The notes under the pieces are model-generated. The model saw nothing but the letters and a program-made list of their open reading frames with translations. It was not told the origin of the DNA and did not search any database. Below, piece after piece: positions 21,961 to 34,414 of a DNA stretch of 64,000 bases. The position numbers were made by a program, and so were the translations under genes. The DNA comes from Pseudisothecium myosuroides. Taxonomy: Eukaryota > Streptophyta > Bryopsida > Hypnales > Lembophyllaceae. Each line of letters starts with the position of its first letter. The first letter of the stretch is position 1. The stretch spans positions 18,228,001 to 18,292,000 of the forward strand of contig OX637293.1 of assembly GCA_951799445.1 (NCBI GenBank), written 5' to 3'.

Positions 21961-22620
21961 CTGATCAACAACGATTGGTTTGAGGCGATAGAAATGAGGA
22001 AGTTTCTCCTTCAACCACTCCACCAGGTGATAGCACATGCTCTCACCTTTTTGTTCCTCTGCCTAGAAAATTCAAGCACAGGCTTTGTTACCAAAACTGG
22101 TAATCTCCTCTGCTGGCAACAAAGTAATACGAGAAGTATGCATACAACATAATACTAGCCCCTAAAGGACCAAGGACTCATGGTTTGAAATCACCGGTTC
22201 AATTGATCATACTATGAAGATAATAGAATTCAAAGGGCACAAATTTTATCACACTAGAATCAATGAAGAACATTGCAGGTATTGATTCAAAAAAAAAAAA
22301 AGAGAGAATAAGCTAGCACGCACCTGAGCTTGAAGACCTTCCAAAATGGCAGCCTTGACGACCTCGGGGTATTTGCTGTTATTTATATATTACTAAGATC
22401 AAACTTAGGGATCACATCGAGTAGCCTTGCGGCAGTAGAAACTCAAGGAAGAGTGCAGGGGCAGCATTAGAACCGCCTTCCTCGTCTACATCGAGAACGA
22501 TTCTAACTTGGAAGCTGTTCTCACGAATCTTACTGCAGCTATCGTAGTAAATAGCCTGTAAGACAATTCCTCCTCTATCACCTCCTCCATTGCCAAAATA
22601 GAAGTGCACACTCAAAACCT
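21961..22620 (-). pseudogene. RWD-domain protein fragment, copy B
   Basis: Two minus-strand exons. The first (about 22620-22324) encodes VLQAIYYDSCSKIRENSFQV, then LDVDEEGG and LEFLLPQGYS, then after small frameshifts near 22420 and 22385 IPKFDLSNI and SKYPEVVKAAILEGLQAQ. It ends in a GT donor. The second (22072-21961) encodes AEEQKGESMCYHLVEWLKEK with LPHFYRLKPIVVDQ and a GTAATG donor. The A-IY opening, LPxGY turn and final ...YHLVEWLKE helix fit the RWD fold, as in RWDD1- or RING-RWD-type proteins. Frameshifts make it non-functional, and which RWD protein it came from is not decidable. Confidence 0.55.
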
Positions 22621-22679
22621 CTCCATAAACTTGTTCACCTTTGCAAATTCTCGGTCCGTATGTACGAATAACCCTAAAT

Positions 22680-23032
22680 TCCAGCGAAACTCAGCTCACA
22701 GGTCATATCCGACAATGGAACTGAAATAAAAAAGCAATCCTCCTACAATCCCCTTCATAAACAAGCCAATGCAACTCTTTCTGTAGAAAACTGAAAGCAA
22801 AAGCAAATCTACACCAAGAGAAGTGGCTCGAGCTGGAATGTTCAATGCGACAGAGTGATTTGTAAAACCACCCGCTCGGCCATAAACAACGAAATGAGTT
22901 GTGCTCCTATGATCAGCCTTCTCCTTTCTTCTCCTTTCATCAGCCATCACAAAGTCCCATTACAGAACACAAGATGGTGAGCTGGAGCACTTGGGAGGTG
23001 CCCTCAACAGCTTGGATACGGGGTGACAATGG
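22680..23032. repeat. Intra-unit direct repeat, right copy
   Basis: Second copy of the 21140-21460 segment, lying between the RWD fragment and the kinase 5' block. No gene. Confidence 0.65.
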
Positions 23033-23129
23033 AAATGGCAGAGGGACTCAATTCTTGATTCCAAAACATCAGCCAGCACATGTTTCCGACCTTCCAATCG
23101 CCAACGATGTTATCTTTCAAGGAGAGCGA

Positions 23130-23802
23130 CAGGGGTGGAACAAAAGGTTCGTGGAAGACGTGGATGAGTGGGGCTGACAGACCTTGCCCAGCTTGTCAGA
23201 ATAGTAAGAGACAGCCAGGCTTGGAAAACGCGTGAGCATTAACTGTTCGGCAGAACGCGAGAACCGGTCCCCAGGCCAGTCTCGTAAACCCCCTGCAGTG
23301 ATCAAACGGACACCCCTTCTGCAGACTGCAAGCTACCAGCATTCCTTCTCCGTCCCAATTCTATCAAAAGTATATGTTGATCGTGTGAGTGCAAGTAGGC
23401 TCCTCCTCTTCCACTTTGTTTTCTTCTGTTGTCCCCACTTTCTAGGGTTCTGCTATCAAGTCTTTCGCCAGATCTCCATGTAGGAGCGAGGAGTTCCAAG
23501 AGAACCTACAATCGAGTGTCTACGGGTCGGTCAAGGTCTTCACTCCGGACGTGGTTGCCCTCTTTGCGGTTCGCATCTTTTTCTTCACTGCGGTTCTGCG
23601 CTCTATAAGTCCAAGTCTGCTGAAGAGTCAGTATCTTAAAGACGGCCACCTCTTGTGCAGAGACCGAGCCGAGCACCGTAAGTCGCCCTCCGTTCCACTT
23701 TCCTCTGAAGCATTTGGTGATCGCATCCCTGTGTGACTTGCAAGCGCTGAAGTCTTCGTTGTCTTCGGAGCACAGAATCCCGGTTGCTAGGGTTTGAGCG
23801 AG
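23130..23802 (+). promoter_or_regulatory. Conserved 5' block of kinase B
   Basis: Near-identical to 49557-50170 and clearly homologous to the A and C blocks. The GTAAGT/CACAG pair (possible 5' UTR intron) is kept. In-frame stops occur upstream of the ATG, supporting a start at 23803. Confidence 0.45.
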
Positions 23803-25807
23803 ATGGGCGCAAGATTCTCTTCCTGTTTCTCCATTGCCAAGGCAGAGGAGTCTCCTTCCACCACAGTTGACGTCGTTGCAGAAGTGGAGGCCGTGACGAT
23901 GGTGGGCGCGGAAGGGGTGCCACCTTCCGGGAGGTCAGGATACTATTCCCCACGCTGCGAGGCGATGATGCACAGCAGAGACCAATTCTCCGACGTCGTT
24001 GCGATGGGGATCGAGTTTTCGACGTCGCATTGCAGCGAAGTGAGCCGCGTGGAGGTTGCGCCGCAGTCGGCTGAGGAGGAAGAGCTGAATCGAGAAAACA
24101 GGAAAGTGTTGGAGCAATTGGGTGAAGACTATCCTCGTTTGTTTGACCCTAACTTTGCTTTTGATCATGTTTTGGGTCACATGGTTGCGAAGGGTGGACA
24201 AGCCGAAATCTATGAAGTTGTAGGCCGCCCTTACTATTTGCTGAAGGTGTTTGAGAGAGGAACATCGCTACGAGATTTGCAAGGACAGTGGCCCCTTCCT
24301 GTCCTCAACGACGATGTTCCCCAATGCATTTGGTTTGCAGGTTTGTTGGAGGATGGCAGGTTTGCCTTTGTGATGGATAGATGTTGGGGTGACTTGCGCA
24401 AGTTGATTGACCAAGCCATGCAAGAGAAGAATGTGGATGGTGTCCAAGGTCCACCATTTCCATACAAGTGGAAGAATTACAACAGATGGACCTTTTACCC
24501 TGTAGACTTCATGTTGGAGATTGCAGAGCACATGCGGGACTTACATGAGAACAACATTTCTCATAGGGATCTAAAAGCTTCTAATATTCTTCTTCAAAAT
24601 AATTTTGGATTGGAGCTTCGTTTTGTTACTCCTACGGATGAAAGAGGGATTATTGTAGCTGATTTTGAATGCTCAATTGGAGTATTGGGAACCGGATTTT
24701 GGAGAGCACCAGAGATACTATCAACTTTACCAAATGTGAGCTCTATTACAAATGAGGAATGGAAGAAAGCCGATGTGTACAGTTATGGAATGACATGTTT
24801 TGAACTAGTGACAGGGCGAACTCCATTTGATGGTGAGCTTGAAAACACAAGAGCTAACCGTCAACTTGTAATTGAGGGTAAAAGGCCACAATTGCCAAGT
24901 GATTTGGATGATGCAGTGAAGGACTTGATCACCAAATGTTGGGAGCCAAATCCAAACTCCCGACCTACATTCTCTGAGATTGTAGAAATGGTAGAGACCA
25001 TGCCCACAAGACAATGCCAATTCAGGTACTTGTTATTTCTTCATGTACATCAACTTATATTGATACTCTTGAAGTGTTTATCTTTTGAAATTTTGGAATC
25101 TTAATTAGTTCTTATGTTTTATTAGAATCATAGAGATTTTATTGAACTGTAAAGAATTTGATGCGATCTTCTTAAATAATTGTTAAAATTTCCTTATTTG
25201 TTTATAGCATGTTTGATAAATTTTGTTTGAGCTTTTTGAACTAGTCGAGATCTAATTGTCATTGTGAGCTAATTCTTTTGGTGATGAAAATAAGGGAAAT
25301 TGTATGATTGCTTCTCTCTTCATGTAGTGTATATTTGAAGTATAAATGTGGCTTATTTTTGTATATGGAACTTATAGGAGGCAATGATTTCCCTCCCTCA
25401 TTGACTCTTGCATACTTGCCTATTGTAGATTGTTTGATATTGGTGATGAGTTGCCTCCACAATACCATTTAGCAACAGTTGAAGAGGTGAATGAATACCC
25501 TGTAGCATTGAAGAGAGCAATGCCTAAACGGGAGATTGCCAATTTCGCAAATGGCTCTGTTGATGGATATTTGTCTGGAATGTACACAAGGTGATTCGCT
25601 AAACCATACTTTTAATGGTGTCTTGTTATTGATTTTGAAGTGATTGCACTAACAAATTTTGTTATTGACTTGTTCCTCCACTATAGTTTGAAATGTTTGT
25701 TCTTGAGTTGAAGCTCATGCATTTGTTTGACTAACTTTCAACAAAATGATTGTAGATTTGAGAAGCACAGTGATGCACGCTACAAGCTAGCAAGATTATG
25801 CCATTAG
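23803..25807 (+). CDS. Atypical DFE-type protein kinase, copy B (intact)
   Basis: Exons are 23803-25025, 25429-25590 and 25756-25807, encoding 478 aa with the same phases as copy A. It keeps MGARFSSC, AKGGQAEIYEV, LLKVF, HRDLKASN, DFEC, GTGFWRAPE and ADVYSYG. It differs from A in clusters: LGEDYPRLFDPNFAFDH before the glycine loop, LELRFVTPTDERG between the catalytic loop and DFE, and the exon 2 tail ending DGYLSGMYTR. The first exon is otherwise nearly identical to A. An intact frame across all three exons argues for a functional gene. It is closest to D in flanks and noncoding sequence. Confidence 0.87.
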
Positions 25808-26768
25808 ACACATTTTTTAGATTAAATAGGTAGATTTAGTTGTATTGGATGTAATAGTAATTAAAAGAACTCTCATTTTGCTATAAATTCAACTGCATCA
25901 TACACTTGCATGATGTATTGGGAGTGGAGAAGGTGAACTAGTCTAAGACAATTTATCATGTGACCTCATGATTAATGAAGTTGTGTAGTAGAATTGATCT
26001 AGATCTTTTCTTTGGATATTTGTGGTTTGAGATTTGAAGGTAGAATTTGTTTTCATGCTCTCATTTAGCTTCACATTTCTACACTGATTGTCAATGCACA
26101 AACCTTATGTTTAATGGAACTTTTATTATAAGATTTTTTAAGAAGCTCATTGCATTTGTTGTTGAGTTTATCTTCACAAGATTCTAATTTGGAACATTGG
26201 TTATCTTGGAATTTATAGCCTTGTGATTGGTTTTGTTCAATATTTGCATGATTGACATTGTTCATAATCATCTCTTTGTTAGTTGGATAAATTTCTGAGG
26301 CAACCTTTGAACAATGTGAAATCAACATCATATTTTTAAAAATGTGAATACTCATTCAAATTGTCACTTTTCAAACACTTGTTTGAATCCAAAGTCATCA
26401 TTTGACTATGTTTAAGTATTTGAAGATAGAATGTGGAGGTTGGAGTTGCGATTTACTACCCAACCATCAAGGAAAAATATGTTGGCCAAAATGGTCATTT
26501 AAATGAAGTCTTCTTCACTCACACACAAAGGAATATTGGTCGAGTTAAGGTAAAAGTGAACAATTCATCATCCAAATATCATTCATGATCAAATTCCAAA
26601 TATAGTCAAATCCACTATTAATAATGTGTGACTTTAAGAAATGTCAAAAGTCTTGATAAACAATCCAAGTTGGAGATTTGCCAAGGTGCCAATACAATTC
26701 TAAATGATTTAGTGGTAGTAGAATTGATTATTAATGGTTCAAAAAATCTATATTTAACTAATTATGTA
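25808..26768. repeat. 3' block of kinase B, proximal part
   Basis: Homologous to 52170-53124 (D) and more distantly to 9904-10865 (A). No gene is supported. Confidence 0.55.
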
Positions 26769-27759
26769 TATTGTACCCATAGAGCAAAATCAACAAAAAA
26801 TAATTATTTTTAAGAATGGAAAAATAATGGAAGAAAAAATTATCAAATTTAGCAAGAATTAGAAAAGTAAGTTGTTGCAATAAAAAATGTCCAATGTCAT
26901 TTGGAAAGTCCAATGACCATCTACTATCAAGCAAATTTTTGATGGCAAAGTAAAAGAATTCCTTCATTGGCACATAGTGAGGATGAAGGGTAGAGAGGTC
27001 TTTTTTATGGTAAAATCTATTGTCCGTCATGAACCCTCAAACGATATGGGATAGTTTGAAGATGAGAGCTTGACCGCTCATTGTCAAAACGTAGGAATTG
27101 TGTTCAAAGTAGAATTTCAAACTTCATTTTGGCATAGCAAAATAACTTCTTTTTTTTAAAATTTGAACTTAAAATAGTTGAGAAATCAATCTAACTTTCA
27201 TCTCCAATGACCCTCTTGTAATTTGGAACTTCAAAAAATAATTTATCCATAAAAATTGAAAGGGGATGTTTGAAAATCTCAAAGAAATATCCCCTCCAAC
27301 TCCTCTCTGAACTTTGTCTATAACTTTTGATTGGAGGCTTCAAATCTCCAACGGATTTTTGCAGATGAAATTTAGCTTGATTTTCTTTAGGAGTTTAATT
27401 TAACAAATTTTGAAAAAAATTATTGTACATTGCCTAATGATGTCTAAAATTATATTTTGAATAGAATTCCTTGCTTTTGACTTAACTATGAGCAATTAAG
27501 CTCCTACTAATCCTAACTATTGACATATTCTACATGGATTTTTTTCCCCTCCTACCACTCTATTTTTAAAAAGAGCTCATCTTTTTCTCCTTCAAGTACA
27601 TCAAACTAAGTCACTTTTGGAGCTGGCTGCCAAATATTTTGATTTTTTAAATATAATGTCAAATTTTTGAAAATCAAGTCTTTAAGTGTTGAAGCTACTT
27701 TGGGAACTTTACTTAATTACACGACGTCAACCTGATGACACTGCCCTATGGGTACAATA
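26769..27759. mobile_element. TATTGTACCC TIR element, 991 bp (B)
   Basis: The termini are TATTGTACCCATAGAGC and GCCCTATGGGTACAATA, flanked by TGTA on both sides (26765-26768 and 27760-27763). The A and C units lack it at the equivalent position. No transposase motif is visible in the short frames inside. It is present in the D unit at 53125-54306, so it inserted before the B/D duplication. Superfamily unassigned. Confidence 0.65.
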
Positions 27760-27763
27760 TGTA

Positions 27764-30361
27764 GACAAAGTATAGACAAACCCACTATTTATTGACCCAA
27801 AAATAAGCCCAAAAGCAATGTGAAAAACATTAAAATGCAATATTTGTAAAGAAAAAAACACAAAACATACTTGCGCAATTTCAAACCCAATTGTATAAAC
27901 AAAATATCGGTTGCTAGCCAACACAATTGTGAGCATTCACTTCAAAATAATCCATATTCATGAAAAATTAGCGGAAGTAAATGTGACATACAACAATCTA
28001 ATTAAAATAATAAATTGGGACTAAGCCTGAAATTTAAAGAACAAAATGGACCCAATTGAATATAAGTGACCACACAAGAAATCAACATAACATTTTGAGA
28101 ATGTAATACCATTGGTTTTTTCTCATTTACAGATGGAATGCACAAGCCTAAAGTTAGTATGACCCCAGATGAACAAATGAAATTCAAATGTTAGCAACAA
28201 CCATTACTCACGTGTCATTACTACCTATTCAAATGATAGCAAACTATATATTGTCTAGCAATCAACAACCAATGAAATTGATAATTAGATGTACGCATGC
28301 CTAGTCCTAAGTTGATATCATCACATTCTCAATTACAATGAAACGCTAGTCAGTAGTATTTTTCAAATAGGCCATATTAACCAAAGCGATTAGAAGCTAT
28401 TCCAAAACCTTCAAAAATGATTGGAGAACTATATATTGGTTGGTAGCTGATAGCAGAATCTAAAAAACCGGACAACCTATTGGTTGCCGGTCAATAGCTA
28501 ATCTGTAGACAGTAAAATCTTGTATCGACTAACACTCAACAACCACTTCAAATTTGTTGCTTTAATCTTCTCCATCATCATCAAGATCTCAATCAACAAT
28601 GGTGCTTAATTCTTTAAAACAATTTTCAGTAAATCTTCATTTGATCCTCTTGAGGGGCAAAATGGAGGAAAAATTATTGAAGGCCAAGTTTTAAGGCTCA
28701 TTCTTTCATGGAAAAATTCAATCACATAATATGAGACACATAAGGTGAAACATCCAAATTTGCACCTTGACTAAAACCACCATCATCATTCTGTGAAGTC
28801 AACATCTCCAAAATCAATATGTACATCAATTGAAGAAATGATTTTAGAACCTCTACCAAAAAGAACTTTGACCCTTCAATTCATAACTCCTGCATAGAGT
28901 ATCCAAATGTCGTGTTCTTTGATGCGTTGGAACCTCCTTTCACTAGCCAACAAGAAAATATGAAAATTTGACCAGTCTAATAAATTAAAGTGGTGGTTTG
29001 GGGGTACCCACCTTATTACAAAACAGCACGTGGTATGTCAGTCTGGTTCTCATTGAATTAAAAACTATTATGGAGTTGAATTAAAAACTATCAAAAGTGT
29101 CTTCAAGGAAAAATAAAATAAAAAATAAAATAAAAATAAAATAAAAAATAAAAAGCCTCACATCGCTTTCTCCGTAATTGGAGTAAGGTAGGACCACCAA
29201 TTCCGGACTAGGGAGCCATATCCAACCTATAGGCTGCAATTATTTTCAAACAAGGTTGGAACAGATTTCCAACCAAAGCTTAGAATGTTTTTTTTCTCGT
29301 TTTCAAGGTTGGGACTAATTAAGGTTATCACACATATCCCAAAGTAGTGAGCAAAAAATAGGAAGTAGCAAGCAAGAAAGTAGTTACTCTATGATCAAAA
29401 TTGGAAGAGTTTAAATATTGGCTACTGGTTCGGACAACTTTTTGGTTTCCAAAAATCATAGTAATTTCAATTTTGGGAATAAAATTCTGGAAAAGTTGCA
29501 GTCCCAATATTTCGTATCTTCCTACATGGCAAAAGTTTTATTTGCCAAATATTGCTCACGATTTGTCTAAAAATTGCTTAAGTGATTGACTATGGGTGCT
29601 CCTACATTAGTAAGGAGAAATTATAGACTACACATGATTTTTTTTCAAAATTAGAAGCATAAAAATGTGCCAATAAATTGAGAGTATCCTCAATCCAACT
29701 GGGGTAAGGTAGGAATATCAAATGTAACAGGATTTGTTTGTCAGCACCTAGAACAAGCCCTAAAGTAATGTGTAGGTGGATCGAATGATGATAGGTGAGT
29801 TTACATGAACGTGTTATAGTGATGGGGCGGATTTTGCATTGGCCAATAAAACGAGGATGATACAAGCTTATGGTCTGTTGCTTTTGGATGATTCCGTCTC
29901 CACTTTTGTATTAGTCTACGGTCCACAATAGGTGCATCTACACACTTGTCTCCACAAATTCAAATTATATTCATATTATCTCAAAAAAATACGAAACCAA
30001 ATTTGTTGGTCTCCTAAACCATTTTCTAACAGGCGCACATCACTTATTTTGTAGCTACCTTCAAGATTTGCAAATCTTGAATAAGTATCACATTGAGGTG
30101 CTTCTACCTCATTGGTGGCCTTCCAAATGTATTTGTAACTTTTGATTCATATATAATTAGAACTTGAAAGTACTATCAATGAAAGCGCACCCAAAATGAT
30201 ACTTTGAATAGACATAAGAGAGTTTGAATTTATACATTAGGCAACCGCTTCAAAAGCAAACTAAAAGTCAAAAAATTATAGAGACCTATACTAATTTTGC
30301 ATGAGTGTACCTATACTAATGAATGGTGGAAGTCCACATTTTTGTAGAGAGAAAAAATAAT
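27764..30361. repeat. B/D-type 3' block, distal part
   Basis: Matches 54311-57332. It carries the same minus-strand decayed wording as A and C (for example 28002-28187) but no intact gene. It holds an (A3-5T A)-rich low-complexity run at about 29108-29155. D differs near 55625-56165 by extra sequence. Confidence 0.55.
29108..29155. repeat. AAATA-type low-complexity run
   Basis: About 48 bp of AAAATAAAATAAAAA units. In D the same place is occupied by unrelated sequence, so this run sits at an indel border. Confidence 0.7.
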
Positions 30362-31208
30362 ATAACCCCTAAAGTTCCATGACTATGTTTTCACCGAAAA
30401 CACTCAAAAACTGCCATTTTTAGTACGAGTACCAAATTTTTGAAAAAAGAACTTTTTTGACACATGTAACCGTAGGATCTTACAGTAAATTAGTTTTAGA
30501 AGACGTGGAAAAAATTTCAGAATTTTCCACGATGTGGATTGGAAGATATTAGCATTTGAATTGGCAAAAATCCTTTTTTTGTTCTTGCGAAAAACAGGGC
30601 AGCTGCACTTCACAAGGTCACATTTGTATGAAAAAATGTCCAAAATGGTAGTGCTTCTTTGAATTATTTTTTCTATAGTTGGCTACATGCTTAAAAAATT
30701 TCAAATCATTTGGAATTGTACAACATATACAAAAAAAATAGTAAGTAGAAAGAAGTAGAGAATGATCCAAAATACTAAATTGTTAAGAATTTAATGATGG
30801 AATTGAAAAATGTCAATACCAATGGTTGTAATGTTGTAATAAACAACCTAAATCCTAGGATTTATTTTTTTCAAAAAATATTAAAAATAGAGTTAAATAA
30901 ACAACTTCAAGTTTATTTCAGAGTAGAGAATTCGTAACTGCCCGCAAACTTGAAAACCTCATAACTTTTTACTCATTGGTCGAAATGGATTGATTTAAAG
31001 CTTTCCACGTATATATAACTCTAGAAAACCAATTTCAAGTTTTTATTTTTGAAAAAAAAGATTTTTTCAGATCTGCCCGGACTGCCTGCCCAGTGAAAAA
31101 AGTAACATATTAGGCCATAACTTTTGACTCCTATTTTGAAATGTCATGAAATTTTGTGCACATGAAAGATATTCTTTGTCCCCACCTTCTACTAAAATTT
31201 CAACTGAA

Positions 31209-33103
31209 TCCCTAAGGGACCATTGTCATTTCGAGGGACAAATGCGTTTTTGGGCAGGTACCTACGGGCTGAAATTTTGTTGTGATTTTTTGAAATTTTT
31301 TTTGGAGATAGAAAAACTGATAAGCTTTGTGGGAATATAATTTTTTTCACAATTGATGCCCGGAAAAAAAAGTTATGACCAAATAAGCTCAAACAAGGGG
31401 ACGACGGGCAGCCCGGGCAGCAAAAAAAAATGGACAAAATTTTTTATTTTTTATTTTTTATTTTTTTTCTCATAGATTATATTTTTGTCTATCTGGAAAG
31501 CTTTGATTCATTTCATTTGGATATATTATGAGAAAGTAATGGGCATTCTTGTTTTTTGGGCAGTTAGAGCATCTTCTAGAAAAAAATAACTTGTAGGATT
31601 CATTTCTGAATGCAATTTTTTTGATTTTTTGAATTTCTTTTTTACATGGTCTGATTCACTTGCTAGAACAATTTCACCATTGGGATTAGGGCATTTTTAT
31701 TCCATCTAAAATATATTAATATTTTAGATTTTCCTTCTATCTCGTACCTACTTCTATTTAACAATTTTTTTAAGAATGATAATTAAGCTTTTTTGAATTT
31801 TTTTTTTCCTAGACTCTCAACTCAATTCTCCACTATGAAGATTTAAAGCTCAAAACTCTGTAGTGCAAGAATTTTAAGTTAAAAATGTTCAAAGTCAAAA
31901 AATCTAGTCCCGCAATGTGCTGAAAAACTTGTGTTTTTTACTTTAAATGCAAATATCTTGCAATCTGAGCGGTCAAAAATCCTGAAATTTTTTCCACACA
32001 CTCTCATACCAATTAGATGTAAGATCCTACGGTTCAATGTGAAAAAAAAATTCAATTTTGTTTACTTTTTGCTATAGATATGGCAGTTTTGAGTGTTTTT
32101 TGGCAAAGAAAGGCCTTGGTCCTTTAACCCTAGACCGCCCAAGAGGACAAAATGTGTCCTCACATAGTTTTAAGTTAAATTCAAAGTACTGTAACTTTTG
32201 CATTTGATGTCCAAATTCAATAAAACTTGTTGGGAAAGTTGCGCCTTTTCTTCTAGTTTGTGTGGTAAAATTTTCAGATCAATCCAAGAGGTAATGATTT
32301 TCTGGAAGCCAATCAAAGTTTACAGGCTCAATTGGATTCACCAAAGTGCACTTCATGGCTGCAACTTTGGGGGCTTGTATCTCCTTCATCCAATCTTCGA
32401 TTTCAATAAAAATTTGTTGGATTGTGTTTTCCTTGAATTCTAGTTATTGTGGTGAAATTTTCATGTCAATCCAAGTTGTTTTGAATGTTTGGGAGCAATT
32501 CAAAATTCAAAATCCCGCCATTTATGGACTATAGTGAACTTCGGCGGCTTGTATCTTCTTCATAAAATGTCCGTTTTCAATAAAAAAATTTGTAAAAGTT
32601 GCGCATACTAGTCTAGTTTGTGTGGCTAAATTTTCATATCAATCCAAGAATTCATGAATGAATGAGAAGCATTTTAGTAGAAGGAGGTTCAGCCCTAGAT
32701 GTGTTTTTTGCAACTTTTCTTGCCTATTTTTGACATTTGCAAGCCATTTTGCAAACACATTGAGTCAATTGAATGATATTTTTTTTCACCAATGTGTTTG
32801 TATCCTGGTTTTGAATCACATTGTAGTTTAAAGTTTTTTCATTTGATTAGGTTTAGAAATCAAATTTGGCCTCTAAATGTGTTTTTAGGAAAATTTCAGC
32901 ATTCTTTTTCAACACTAAAACATTATAATCTTGCAATCTACATGGTCAAATGACTTCAAATTTGATCCATGACATCTACAACATGTGTACTACATGATTG
33001 TACGGTTAAGATCTTTATTACTTAGTCACATTTAGATTTATAGCACTTCAAAAGCTAGGATGTTTTTTACCCAAGACGGCCATGGGCGGTCTAGGGTTAA
33101 GGG
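31209..33103 (-). mobile_element. TTAA element nested in X, reverse orientation
   Basis: Middle level of the nest. It starts TCCCTAAGGGACC and ends CCTTTA[A]GGG before TTAA (33104-33107). The left target TTAA has decayed to TGAA (31205-31208). Without the inner element it is about 922 bp. It is the reverse complement of the 14927-15855 type, with the ACCGTAGGATC motif (as GATCCTACGG) near 32027. Confidence 0.7.
32128..33096. mobile_element. Second-family TTAA element, 969 bp, innermost
   Basis: Innermost level. The termini CCCTAGACCGCCC and GGGCGGTCTAGGG are perfect 13-bp inverted repeats, flanked by TTAA (32124-32127 and 33097-33100). The target is the end of the host element, where a G-to-A change turned TTTAGGGG into TTTAAGGG and created the TTAA. 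The interior has three diverged repeats of about 180 bp around CAATCCAAG. Both frames named 32198-32534 are within these repeats and do not look coding. Confidence 0.75.
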
Positions 33104-33308
33104 TTAAAATATGAAAATCTCTAGTCACACATACCTGCCCAAAATCGCTATATTGCTAAAAATAGCAGGCTGGTCCTTTAGGGATTAACCCAAGAGGGCT
33201 TGATGTCTGTTGATTCCATTTCATAGGAATGAAAAAAAGTTTTTTTCCTCACTCCAAACATTATAATCTTTCAAACCACTAAGATAGGAGGTTCTAAAAG
33301 CGCACAGG

Positions 33309-33421
33309 TTCTAAAAGCGTCCACCTCCTTAAATGTACATTGCATGTACATGTTACTTTTTTGTAGCCTTCAACCATGTACAAACATTGTACATTTTAGG
33401 AGGTGGACACTATTAGAGCCC
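33309..33421. mobile_element. Small foldback, AGCGTCCACCTCCT ends
   Basis: Arms GCGTCCACCTCCTTAAATGTACA (33318-33340) and the inverted TGTACATTTTAGGAGGTGGAC (33389-33409) enclose about 50 bp. One-arm relatives occur at about 11898 and 47580. Non-coding. Confidence 0.55.
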
Positions 33422-33494
33422 TGTGCCACTTTAGCTTCAAAATTTCATAACTAATTTCATAAAGGTCCAAAAAACATGAAATGACTTGGGTTAA

Positions 33495-34410
33495 CCCCTA
33501 AAATACCAAGGCATTTTCTGGCTCCGGAACCACTGAAAACTGCCATTTTTGCTGCGATCACTCCCTAAACCCAAAAAAACTTTTTTTTTAGAATCTAACC
33601 GTAGGATCTTGTACTTCACTTGTCTCAGATTATGTGGTAAAAATTTCAAGACATTTGACCGTTCTGATTGGAAGATAATAGCATTCAAAGTTGGAAAAAA
33701 AAGTTTTTTTGAACTGTTTCCTGCAATTTCAGATGACTTTGACGGCCATTTGTGGATTTTTTTTGCACTACACAACAAAAAGTTGTACTTTTTTATCTTG
33801 AACATTTGAGTTGAGAGTCGGGGAAAAAATTTCAGAATGTCAAACCTTGATTTTCACATATAAAAAAATTGTTAAATAGAAGTAGGTCCAAAATTGAACA
33901 AAATACTAAATTGTTAATAGCTCTTATGTGGAATTAAAACAACATAATCCCAATGGTGGGATTGTTCTTGCAAACAAACTTGACCTTGTCAAAAAAAAAA
34001 TTGAAAAAATTTGAAAATTGCATTCAAAAATGAATTCTATAAGTTAGTTTTTTTGAAGATGCTTAAATTGCCCCCCAAAAAAGATTGTCCATAACTTTCT
34101 CATTATTAGTCCAAATAGAATGAATCAAAGCTTCAAATGTAGACAAAAATATGATCTTTGAGGGAAAAAAATTTAAAAAATAAAAACCTTTTTTTTGTGT
34201 TTTTTTTTTTGCCCGCCGAACTGTTTTTTTGCTTTAAGATGGCATAACTTTTGCTCCTGGGCACCGATTGAAAAAAAAATTACATTTTTAGAAAGCTAAT
34301 GTGATTCCCTATCTTCAAAAAAAGTTTCAAAAAATCAGATCAAAATTTGAGGCCACACGGCCTGCCCAAAATCTGAAGTGTCCCCCAAGGGGACTTTGGT
34401 ACTTTAGGGG
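33495..34410 (+). mobile_element. TTAA element, 916 bp
   Basis: Starts CCCCTAAAATACC and ends GGTACTTTAGGGG, with TTAA on both sides (33491-33494 and 34411-34414). It carries CTAACCGTAGGATCTTG near 33596 and the conserved central words ATAACTTTTGCTCC. No transposase. Confidence 0.72.
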
Positions 34411-34414
34411 TTAA

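Larger units (their letters stand above)
30366..33184 (+). mobile_element. TTAA element X interrupted by two nested elements
   Basis: Outer element of a three-level nest. It starts CCCCTAAAGTTCC after a decayed TTAA (ATAA, 30362-30365) and ends GGTCCTTTAGGGA before TTAA (33185-33188). Removing 31209-33107 leaves about 920 bp, the family length. The empty target survives in the paralogous D block, where AATAATTTAATCCAAGAGGG at about 57328 is uninterrupted. X therefore inserted after the B/D duplication, or was lost precisely from D. Confidence 0.75.

Noticed and set aside
22160..22200. CCCCTAAAGGACCAAGG as another TTAA element start
   Set aside because: No TTAA on the left and no matching right terminus within several kilobases. 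Probably a fragment or chance.
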